From positions 4,030,001-4,094,000 of the forward strand of contig OZ244830.1 of the NCBI GenBank assembly GCA_965220425.1: 64,000 nt of DNA. The letters run 5' to 3'. Positions within the stretch are counted from its first letter, which is position 1. Every line of letters begins with the position of its first letter. The stretch comes from Azophilus sp965220425 (GTDB taxonomy: Bacteria; Pseudomonadota; Gammaproteobacteria; Pseudomonadales; Azotimanducaceae). The notes beneath the pieces are model-generated. The model was given only the letters and a program-made list of their open reading frames with translations, was not told the DNA's origin and searched no databases. This document shows positions 42,309 through 50,247 of the stretch, piece after piece. The position numbers and the translations under genes are program-made.

Positions 42309-44611
42309 AATGGGGTGCGGTCGATAAAGCGTTCAATCACATTGCGGCTGATCCTTGCCACGTCGTTGTCGAAGTTCCTTTCCAAGGTCGAACTGAACCA
42401 GGCGATCGAGCCAGTCGCGAACACGGCGCCACCGTTTGGCGTCTCAAAAAAAACCATGTCGGCCCCGCCCGAGCCATCCTCAAGTGCCGGCCGATAGCTT
42501 ACGGACAGCGGCAGCGGCAACAAATGTACGTTCTCTATCGTTTCCCGTAGCGGCTCCGCTGTCGCGAGATGCAAGGCGTGGCGCGGCGCACCATCGGCGG
42601 GATTGTAGCGGTCGATTTCGAATCCGACGACACCGCCGCGCACGCGGTCAACCCCGTAGTCTCCAAAAACCTCCCCCTCCGAGGTATTCTCGAAAATCCA
42701 TACAGCCCTTGGGTCATTACAACTCTCAAGCCGCCGATACGCGCTGGAGCCGTTGAAGATCATGGCGGACATTTCGAGGCCAAACACCGGTGCATTTCTG
42801 CGGCCGGTTTCGGTCATCAATCCGCCCTGATTGCCGTTGGTCAGGTACCGTTCGCCGATTGGATGAAAGTTGCGGCTCTCCAACACACCGGTCAAAAAAG
42901 GGTGGCGCCCCGTCGCCCAGAACCAGCCGTTGCCTCCACCGTAAAATAACCGGCCACCGTTGTCCGTGTAGTCTCCGATCGCATCGAACATTGCCGCTGT
43001 CGGATATTCCGGGTGGCTGGAGGTCACGATCGCACGATACTGCATAAGAAGCGGCAGGCCTTCTTCGTCTACCAGTTCATCGGTGACGATGTCGTAAGGA
43101 ATACCCGCATTCTCCAGAAACGCGATGATGTGCGTGTCCTGGACAAAGTTGTAGGTCAGCAAGCCATTGGGTTTCATATGCAGATCGGGACGCAGTCGCG
43201 AGCCATAGGCGAAGTAACGCCCATCGACGTGCATGTTGTACACGCCTCCCGTGCCGTACTCCGGGTTGTCGAACAGGAATTGGACATCGCTCAAATTGAA
43301 ATTGTGGCCCGGGTAATTCCCACGCGCCGTACAAGCCAGCGTAACGTTGGAGTAGGCGTAGTAGTCATAGTCGGCCATCCACAAGGCAAGATCGGCGCGG
43401 GGCCGACCCTTGGGAGCCGCAACGAAAAAAGTAATGTATTCGTAGAAGTCGCCTTGTTTGAGCCGAGCCGCATAGACGCCGCTCGGAAGCTCGTCGGGCA
43501 CGGTATAGCTGAAATCGCTCTGCCACTCGGCATCGTACAGGTCGTCGGCATGAAAGTGGATCGCATCGTACAAATCCGGAGCATCGGGCCAGCGTATCGT
43601 TTCACCTCGCCAGAACCGTCCACGCACGCCGCGTTCGGCCAGGTTGACAACCCGGCCGTGTTGGGCATTGCCGGAAATATCCTGGATTTGCGTGGTTTTG
43701 ATACCGCGGGCGAAATCCCAGTCGGCCACACACGCGCTGTCGTAGGCGCCGGGCAATGTCTCGGAGGCGATGGCATCGAGATCGTCGGCGCCCAATGCAC
43801 CACGGAAAACGCGGATGTCCTGAATTCGGCCCGTGAAGACTTGCACGGGTTTTTCGCAAGCCGCGCGCGCTTCGCCGTCACCGCCGCGGGCGGCCGCAAT
43901 TCGCAGTGGACCCTGTTGCGGTATTTTCGTACACCTGTTGCTGGCGCTCAGTGACCGCGCTGTGGCACGGTCGCCGGGCGCTGCGGGATATTCGCGGAAA
44001 CGTACATCGATCCGGGATGCATCGGCATCGAAACTGGCCATTACGTAGGTCCACAGGCGCGTTGTCAAAGGCGCGTCGATTCGCGCTTCGACGGGTTTGT
44101 GCTTACCGTCGCCTACGGCGAACACCAGCCGCAAGTTCCCGTCCAGGTAAAGCGTCCAGCCGCAACGGTTCCCGGCATCGAAGCGCGACACGATCGTTTG
44201 CTCCTCGATCCTTGCGGCGATGGTGAGCGTTGGCGGGTGGAAGCGGTCGATATTTGCCAGGTCCGGCGGTTCATAGGTTGCCGGGCTGAAGGTGGGATAG
44301 ATCCAGCCGGCCACGGTGAAGCTGCCCAGTCGATCCAGCGCCCCGGTATTCTCGACCTGAACGTAGGACCCGAGGTTCAGGCGTTGCCGGCGCCCCTGGT
44401 AGCTGCCGGCGAAAGGTGCATCGACGACCCGCAATTCGAATTGGTCCGCATAGCGGCTGAGGCCGTCACCGTTTACGATCTTGACCAGATTCGCCTGGTA
44501 CGTTCCGCCGTCCATGACGTTGACCATGAAGTCGATACGGTCGCCAGCCCTGGCATTGGTTGCGCTGCTGTAGCCGATAAGGGTGCGAGGAGGCAACTTG
44601 ATCGACGACAT
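42248..44611 (-). CDS. N,N-dimethylformamidase-like large subunit with LamG domain
   Basis: The 787-residue protein has a LamG/concanavalin-like domain at about residues 90-290 and the DMFase large-subunit C-terminal domain at about 380-760 (PF20254 type). DMFase hydrolyses N,N-dimethylformamide to dimethylamine and formate with an unusual Fe held by two Tyr and one Glu (reported as Y399, Y440, E521 in Paracoccus). The matching spacing here gives Y420 (YYAYSN), Y458 (GGVYNM) and E535 (SSHPEYP). This is inference from spacing only. No small subunit gene is nearby. The ATG at 44611 has AAGGA 7 nt upstream. The last about 17 residues are read from DNA that is antisense to the methyltransferase remnant. 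Confidence 0.75.
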   Translation of the reverse strand: MSSIKLPPRTLIGYSSATNARAGDRIDFMVNVMDGGTYQANLVKIVNGDGLSRYADQFELRVVDAPFAGSYQGRRQRLNLGSYVQVENTGALDRLGSFTVAGWIYPTFSPATYEPPDLANIDRFHPPTLTIAARIEEQTIVSRFDAGNRCGWTLYLDGNLRLVFAVGDGKHKPVEARIDAPLTTRLWTYVMASFDADASRIDVRFREYPAAPGDRATARSLSASNRCTKIPQQGPLRIAAARGGDGEARAACEKPVQVFTGRIQDIRVFRGALGADDLDAIASETLPGAYDSACVADWDFARGIKTTQIQDISGNAQHGRVVNLAERGVRGRFWRGETIRWPDAPDLYDAIHFHADDLYDAEWQSDFSYTVPDELPSGVYAARLKQGDFYEYITFFVAAPKGRPRADLALWMADYDYYAYSNVTLACTARGNYPGHNFNLSDVQFLFDNPEYGTGGVYNMHVDGRYFAYGSRLRPDLHMKPNGLLTYNFVQDTHIIAFLENAGIPYDIVTDELVDEEGLPLLMQYRAIVTSSHPEYPTAAMFDAIGDYTDNGGRLFYGGGNGWFWATGRHPFLTGVLESRNFHPIGERYLTNGNQGGLMTETGRRNAPVFGLEMSAMIFNGSSAYRRLESCNDPRAVWIFENTSEGEVFGDYGVDRVRGGVVGFEIDRYNPADGAPRHALHLATAEPLRETIENVHLLPLPLSVSYRPALEDGSGGADMVFFETPNGGAVFATGSIAWFSSTLERNFDNDVARISRNVIERFIDRTPFYCPPSSPQEATSRAIVSSG

Positions 44612-44662
44612 TTCCAGTTCCTTAAACGCGGTCGGGCCCGGCTTGTATATCACGGCACGCCG

Positions 44663-44780
44663 CTAACCCGCATCCGTCACCGACTTCCTGCCGCGGACGC
44701 CGATGCATCGCGTAAGCGCAGCCACGCTTACACGGCGCCTCGACGCCCTCGCGACGAAAGTTGGTGACGGATGCGGGCTG
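44663..44780. repeat. Palindromic repeat element, copy D (118 bp)
   Basis: It has the same structure and orientation as copy C, with slightly decayed ends (ctaacccgcatccgtcaccg at left; ttggtgacggatgcgggctg at right) and the shared interior gcggacgccgat, cgcgtaagcg, ccacgcttacacggcgcctc and gacgccctcgcgacgaaag. It lies between the amidase gene and the dimethylformamidase-like gene, which are co-directional. Confidence 0.85.
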
Positions 44781-44817
44781 ACGCCGCGGCCGACAAAGAG
44801 CGTCATTTGTAGAGAAT

Positions 44818-46275
44818 TCAATCGCAAATTGGAAGCTCTTTGCCAACGTGCAGGAGTGGGCGCCGGTCCAGCCAAGGCATCAGCCGTTCCAGTTGCGCGG
44901 CCGTCTGCAGGAGCAATTGCTCGTTACCGAAGCCAGCCACCAACTGAATGCCAATCGGCATGTCCTGTTCGTTACTCGCGAGGGGCAAGGAGATGGCCGG
45001 CTGACCGGTGATATTGAACAATGAGGCAAAAGGAGAAAACTCGCCCGTCCGTCGTATGAAACTGTCGTAATCCGAGAGGTTTGAGCCGGCGATTGCGCCC
45101 AGTGGGGGCGCAGTACGTGCAATGGTGGGCGTAATCAGAATATCGAATTCGTTGAAGAATCCGCCAACGCTTCGGCAAATTCTATTGAAGCACATCTTTG
45201 CCTCGAACCACTCATCGGCCGTCAGACACTTTGCCGACTCCCAGGCCGCCAATGACAGCGGTTCGAGATTTTCTTCGCCTATCCGGTTTCCCGTCGCAAC
45301 GCTGAGCCGTTTCATCTCCCACGCCGTGCTTTGTATCCAAATCGTTCGCTCGGCCGCCATCCAGTCGTCTACGTCGAACTTGGGTGACGCCACAGCGACC
45401 TGGTGGCCCTCGGCTTCGAGTTCGTGCGCTATCCGACCCGTCGCGCCTGCAACCTCGGATACGATTTCGGCGAACAGCGACTCGATCTGGACTGCGATAC
45501 GCAAGGGCCGAGGCGACACCCGGTACGCGGCCGTAAACGAACCGTCTGCATGCGGCAGTGAGAATGGATCACCGGTTGCCTGGCCGGCGACACTGTCGAG
45601 GACGGCAGCGGCGTCTCGAACCGATCGCGTCAACACGAATTCCGTATTGAGGCCGCCGTACAAGGTCTCATCGAGTTGCGGCCCCTTGCTCACGCGGCCG
45701 CGGCTTGGTTTCAATCCGACAACGCCGCAGCACGCTGCCGGAATCCTGATGGACCCGCCAGTGTCCGTTCCATGAGCGATCGGGACAATGCCCGCGGCCA
45801 CCGCGGCGCCGGCGCCGCCGCTCGAGCCGCCCGGCGAACGCTCGAGATTCCAGGGATTGTGCGTATCGCCAAAGTACCGGTTCTCGGTCGTCGCGGCCTG
45901 CGCAAATTCCGGCAAGTTCGTTCGACCGACGATATTGAAGCCCGCTTGTTTGAAAAACCGGGTCAGGTAGCTGTCATGACCAGCGACATACCCAGAACCC
46001 AAGCGGCTGCCCGAGCACTGCGGACGGTTTTTCTCGGTCGCGCCAATGTCTTTCAGCAGCATCGGCACACCGGCAAAATCACCGTCGAGATTCGTGTCGG
46101 CGTCGACCGCGGACAGGCGATCGGCATAGATGTCGATAACAGCGTTGAGAGTCGGGTTCAGCCGCTCGATCGCAAATCCGGCAACCTGCGCCAGTTCGGC
46201 CGCACTTACGTCTCTATTTTTGACCAGTTGGGCAAGGCCGAGCCCATCGTAACTACTGTACTCGGATAGATTCAT
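44818..46275 (-). CDS. Amidase-signature hydrolase
   Basis: The 485-residue enzyme has the Ser-cisSer-Lys triad: K75 (PMLLKDIGA), S151 (SPGGSSGG) and S175 (DTGGSIRIPAACCG). It hydrolyses amides to acid and ammonia or amine. The ATG at 46275 (MNLSEYSSYDGLGL) fits the family better than the upstream start. It lies 95 bp downstream of the MFS gene in the minus-strand catabolic block. The substrate is unknown; the two DMFase-like proteins in the same block make amide degradation a recurring theme. Confidence 0.92.
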   Translation of the reverse strand: MNLSEYSSYDGLGLAQLVKNRDVSAAELAQVAGFAIERLNPTLNAVIDIYADRLSAVDADTNLDGDFAGVPMLLKDIGATEKNRPQCSGSRLGSGYVAGHDSYLTRFFKQAGFNIVGRTNLPEFAQAATTENRYFGDTHNPWNLERSPGGSSGGAGAAVAAGIVPIAHGTDTGGSIRIPAACCGVVGLKPSRGRVSKGPQLDETLYGGLNTEFVLTRSVRDAAAVLDSVAGQATGDPFSLPHADGSFTAAYRVSPRPLRIAVQIESLFAEIVSEVAGATGRIAHELEAEGHQVAVASPKFDVDDWMAAERTIWIQSTAWEMKRLSVATGNRIGEENLEPLSLAAWESAKCLTADEWFEAKMCFNRICRSVGGFFNEFDILITPTIARTAPPLGAIAGSNLSDYDSFIRRTGEFSPFASLFNITGQPAISLPLASNEQDMPIGIQLVAGFGNEQLLLQTAAQLERLMPWLDRRPLLHVGKELPICD

Positions 46276-46369
46276 TGCCCGGCATCGATCGATTCCGCAC
46301 CGGGTGGACCACAGCCGACTCGGCACGGTTGCCGGCGAAAAGTCGGGAATCGACCGGTTGGTTCCACCA

Positions 46370-47521
46370 TTAGCGCGTTATCGATACGAAAACGCCCAGG
46401 CTGACCAGAACCATGATGGCGGCCATTGCACACAGGCCGGCAACGTCGAAAGCGGCGACGGCAAATCCCCCCACCAGCGGACCGATCGCCTGGCCGAGGC
46501 CAAGGGACGCCGGGATCGCAACGACATACCAGCCCGTCGGGTCTTTCACCGCCACAACAGAGATCGCGTAGATCGCCATAATCGTCCACAACGCGTTAAA
46601 CGTGATTGCCGTGGTCAGGAATGCGCTTTCCGTGAGATTGAACGCAAAGCATGCGAACGTCACGCATAGTCCAATCGCACTCACGACTATTGGGAGTCGA
46701 CGTCCCAATCGGTCTGCAAGAAATACAGGAACCAGGCAACTGATTCCACCCGCTATGAGCGTTCCCGAAACCACCGTGCCAACAAACTCTCGGGTCAGTC
46801 CGCTCTGCATCGCGATGCGTTCCAGAAACGCCCAGACCGCCCCGACACCGAGATAGAACACCACGAGACCGAATAACCCGGCAACCGGAACCATCTTGCT
46901 GCCGCCGGGCGTTCCGTGGCGGTCCGTTCCGGTTACACCGCGCGGCGCCATTCCACGGGCGAGCAGGAGCCCCGCGACACCAGAGGCGGCAAGCGAGATC
47001 ATAATCCCGTTGAAACCCCAAGTTGGAACGATCGCTGTCGACAGGAAATACGTCAGAATTGCGGCAATGCCGACTTGCGCCAGTGTTGCCCATCCAAAGT
47101 TTCGATCCGGGCTGCGGGTATCGGCAATGCTGATACTGCCCAAGCCAAACAAGCCGCCGAGGCAAAAGCCGGCGACAAACAGGATGATCGCCAATGGCGC
47201 GAAATGACTCGCCTGGGTTGCCGCAAAGAAAGCGATTGCTTGTGCGATGCAAAGAATGCCGCAGGCGATTCGCCAGTCGACGTAACGGGCACAAAGGATC
47301 AGCGCGACGTACATCAGCGTTTTGCCGCCTATGAACGAGAATCCGAGGATCCCCAGCCGCCGCTCATCGCCTCCGAACAGGTCCCCCGCGCTGCCGATCA
47401 GCAATGGAAGGACATTGAACCCCAATGCCCCAACGGCCGTCAGCAACACCGCTGCAACCAAGGCGGCAGGTTGGTCAACTCGATGTGTCTGCGCCGGTAG
47501 CTCCCCGGATGGCTGAGCCAT
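46370..47521 (-). CDS. MFS transporter
   Basis: The 383-residue protein has about twelve hydrophobic segments. It has no strong classical motif A, but FLADRLGRRLPIVVSAIGL between helices 8 and 9 is the second-half equivalent. It is shorter than typical sugar MFS proteins and resembles aromatic-compound or drug MFS members. It stands between the tandem VOC gene (93 bp upstream) and the amidase gene, so it probably moves the substrate or a product of this block across the inner membrane. Confidence 0.82.
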   Translation of the reverse strand: MAQPSGELPAQTHRVDQPAALVAAVLLTAVGALGFNVLPLLIGSAGDLFGGDERRLGILGFSFIGGKTLMYVALILCARYVDWRIACGILCIAQAIAFFAATQASHFAPLAIILFVAGFCLGGLFGLGSISIADTRSPDRNFGWATLAQVGIAAILTYFLSTAIVPTWGFNGIMISLAASGVAGLLLARGMAPRGVTGTDRHGTPGGSKMVPVAGLFGLVVFYLGVGAVWAFLERIAMQSGLTREFVGTVVSGTLIAGGISCLVPVFLADRLGRRLPIVVSAIGLCVTFACFAFNLTESAFLTTAITFNALWTIMAIYAISVVAVKDPTGWYVVAIPASLGLGQAIGPLVGGFAVAAFDVAGLCAMAAIMVLVSLGVFVSITR

Positions 47522-47614
47522 GATTATCGTCTGAGACAGCGCGTTGCGGGCAATTCGTTCGGTGTCAATCCGTATCCCGAGCTTTGAGAAACACTTTGCC
47601 CCGGATTGCCCGTA

Positions 47615-48634
47615 TCATCCATGCGGGAGCCGTTCCGGTGGGTACGGTTGTGGGTCTTTGGGCCCGATCTGCCAAAATTCCAGTACATTCCCGAAGGGAT
47701 CTCTACCGTAGTTGGTTACGGCATAGTTGTCCGGCCCTTCCACGCTATGTTCACGTGGCGCACGGTGAAACTCCATATGCCCCTTGAGCCGCTCATAGTC
47801 GGCCCAACAATCATCGGTCATCAGGCTGATATGAGAAAAACCAAACCGATTCACAGGATATTTCCAGATTTCGGAAGCGGCGGCGATCGGATGCTGGAAC
47901 TCCCATAGTTCAAGATAGCCCCAGCCCGTTCGCACATCGTAGCCCTCGGCCCGCGGTCTTCGGAGTTGCGTCAATCGCTCGGCATAGGAATGCGGCTCGA
48001 TCGGTCCGTATTGATCCTTCTCGAAACCAAGCAGCCCACAATAGAAATCGAGCGCCTGTTGCAGATCGGGCACCACCACCGCAACATGGTGAATACCGAG
48101 TATCCCGTGCTTCACAACCGAACTGGCGGCCGGTATTACGTGAGGATGTGGATAACGATCCGGGGCAAACGGCTGGGGGTCTTTCGGACCCAGCTGCCAC
48201 AATTCGATGACGTTGCCGAACGGATCGCGGCCGTAAGCTGTCCACGCTTCGTTTTCCGGTCCCTCGACACTGTGAAAAACCGGCTCCGCATGGAAGATCA
48301 TGTGGTCCTTGAGATACCGATACGTATCCTTCGCGTCTTCCACCATAAGCGCTATATGGCGAATGCCGTATTCATTCACTGGATTCCAGAAAAACTGCTC
48401 TTCAGGATATACAGGGTGCTTGAACTCCCAGATTTCCAAATGCCCCCAGCCCGACCTGACAATATGGCCGAGGGCCTCGGGACGCTCGAGCTGCACGTTT
48501 TCTTCCGTGCCTTTGGTCGGTGTCATAGGGCCGACTTGCGCTGTCTCAAATCCTAGAACGCCACAGTAAAAATCAAGCGCTTTTTGCAGATTGGGTACCA
48601 CAAGCGCCGTATGATGAATGCCTAGAATAGGCAT
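47615..48634 (-). CDS. Tandem VOC-domain protein, extradiol-dioxygenase-like
   Basis: The 339-residue protein is built of two similar VOC units (residues about 3-155 and 178-330) that share GIHHxAxVVPxLQxALDFYCGxLGFE at the start and GRDPFGNVxExWQxGPKDPQP at the end. Each unit keeps a full metal triad: H8, H93, E144 and H183, H268, E319. In classical type I extradiol dioxygenases only the C-terminal domain keeps the iron ligands. The ATG at 48634 has GGGAGA upstream. A ring-cleaving or glyoxalase-type reaction is possible; the substrate is unknown. Confidence 0.82.
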   Translation of the reverse strand: MPILGIHHTALVVPNLQKALDFYCGVLGFETAQVGPMTPTKGTEENVQLERPEALGHIVRSGWGHLEIWEFKHPVYPEEQFFWNPVNEYGIRHIALMVEDAKDTYRYLKDHMIFHAEPVFHSVEGPENEAWTAYGRDPFGNVIELWQLGPKDPQPFAPDRYPHPHVIPAASSVVKHGILGIHHVAVVVPDLQQALDFYCGLLGFEKDQYGPIEPHSYAERLTQLRRPRAEGYDVRTGWGYLELWEFQHPIAAASEIWKYPVNRFGFSHISLMTDDCWADYERLKGHMEFHRAPREHSVEGPDNYAVTNYGRDPFGNVLEFWQIGPKDPQPYPPERLPHG

Positions 48635-48857
48635 GAATCGTCTCCCTGTTGCATGCCAAGCGATTCGCAATTCAACGTGGACACTCGATGTTGCACCATC
48701 CTGACCGCAGCACCGCGCCAATCTGCCTCTAACCGCCGAGTACACGCTTGAGGCGCCACCCGCATTGTTGCGAAAAAGACGGATGGTTCAGTTTGTCGAA
48801 CTCGGTGGGATATGGCTTTTTCTCTATGGAGCACGCTTGCGTTGCTTTGAATCCAAT

Positions 48858-49670
48858 CTAGACGCCTGGATTCGCCGCGCCGGTTACGGGAATCGCCGCT
48901 CCGGAAACGAAGCTCGACATGGGACTGGCGAGCCACACCATGACATCGGCAACTTCCTCGGGCTCGGCGCTGCGGTCGAGCGCGTTGCGCTCGGCTTCCT
49001 TCCACGCCTGTTCGAGACTGAGGCCCTGCCATCGAGCGTACTTGTTCAATCCGTCGATTTGCAGTTGTGTTTTCACGGAACCGGGACACACCGCGTTGCA
49101 ACGGATATTGTCCCCGCCGAATTCCGCGGCGATGGTCTTGGTCAGCCCAACCACGCCGAATTTCGTTGCGGTATAGGCGCCTGAGTAGGCTTCAGCGGCT
49201 AGACCGAGCATGGATGCATTATTGACGATTACGCCGCTGCCCGCCCTCTGCATCACGGGTATCACGGCCTGGCAGAAGTATAGACAACCCTTGAGATGCA
49301 CCTGAAAGCTCAGATCCCATTGCTCGTCGGTCAGTTCCAGAAAGGGGCCGGAGCCGACACTCGTGCCGGCATTGTTCACCATGATGTCGACGGTCCCGAA
49401 AGACTCGATCGTTTTCGACACACAGTCTCGCACCTGATCTCGCCGGGTGACATCGACACCGATGCCGAGAGCGTCCGTTCCCAGTTCCCGTACCCGGGTC
49501 GCGACACTCTCTATTGCGGCTGTATCTTCTTCCTGGAATTCATCGCGCACGAGATCGGTGACGACCACTCTCGCTCCGTGCCCGGCGAATTTTCGTGCGG
49601 CTGCTTGACCCATTCCCCGCGGACGAGCTGCGCCCGTGATGATCACCACCTTGTCCTCGAGCAACTTCAC
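48858..49670 (-). CDS. Short-chain dehydrogenase/reductase
   Basis: The 270-residue classical SDR has the cofactor motif TGAARPRGMGQ (12-22), NNAG at 99-102, catalytic S153 (NNASMLG), and Y166/K170 (YTATK). D39 at the end of the second strand (VVVTDL) suggests NAD(H). The GTG start overlaps the upstream VOC stop by 4 bp, so they are translationally coupled. It probably oxidises an alcohol intermediate of the pathway. Confidence 0.92.
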   Translation of the reverse strand: MKLLEDKVVIITGAARPRGMGQAAARKFAGHGARVVVTDLVRDEFQEEDTAAIESVATRVRELGTDALGIGVDVTRRDQVRDCVSKTIESFGTVDIMVNNAGTSVGSGPFLELTDEQWDLSFQVHLKGCLYFCQAVIPVMQRAGSGVIVNNASMLGLAAEAYSGAYTATKFGVVGLTKTIAAEFGGDNIRCNAVCPGSVKTQLQIDGLNKYARWQGLSLEQAWKEAERNALDRSAEPEEVADVMVWLASPMSSFVSGAAIPVTGAANPGV

Positions 49671-50191
49671 TGTTGCGATTTGCCGGCTGCTTCGGCAGCT
49701 TCCTGTACGGTTTGCGGCAACATTCGCTCGGCAATCAGATCGAACTCCGGTTCGTGCGTTCCGATCTCCATCAACTCGATGATGTTGCCGAATGGATCAC
49801 GACAGTAGATCGAGTAGCCGTCCCCGAACGGCACCGGCCCGCGGCGCACAATGCCGCCCGCCTCCCTGACGCGCTCGAAGACCGAAAAAATGTCGATCAC
49901 CTGAAAGCTCAAATGGGCAACGCCAAAATCACAGGGCCGCTTTGACCTGGGGTCTCCGGCGGGTTCGGGCGCGCGGAATTGAAAGAGTTCCAGAAAACAG
50001 TTCGGACCCTTAAGCACCCGGCACTGTGCTGCCGTTTCCCGTAATCCGATGATCTCGTCACGTGGGCCGCTTTCGGAGCTTTCCCAGTCGTGATCGCCGC
50101 TGACCGCAAAGCCCAGTGCCTGAGTATAGAACCGGGTTGCCAGGTCCAGATCGGGCACGACGATTCCGGCATGGTGAAAACCGACGATCAC
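49667..50191 (-). CDS. VOC-family protein (glyoxalase/dioxygenase superfamily)
   Basis: The 174-residue single VOC domain starts GFHHAGIVVPDLDLATRFYTQALGF and ends YCRDPFGNIIELMEIG, with candidate metal ligands H6 or H7, the His of AHLSFQV and the Glu of IIELME. The start is a GTG at 50191, preceded by AAGGGGA. It is followed immediately by the coupled SDR gene. The enzyme type cannot be decided: isomerase, dioxygenase and lyase are all possible in this superfamily. Confidence 0.83.
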   Translation of the reverse strand: MIVGFHHAGIVVPDLDLATRFYTQALGFAVSGDHDWESSESGPRDEIIGLRETAAQCRVLKGPNCFLELFQFRAPEPAGDPRSKRPCDFGVAHLSFQVIDIFSVFERVREAGGIVRRGPVPFGDGYSIYCRDPFGNIIELMEIGTHEPEFDLIAERMLPQTVQEAAEAAGKSQQ

Positions 50192-50247
50192 GATCGTTCA
50201 TCCCCTTTTTTTCAGCGCGCTCCCACGTCGACGAGTCGTGTTGGCTA

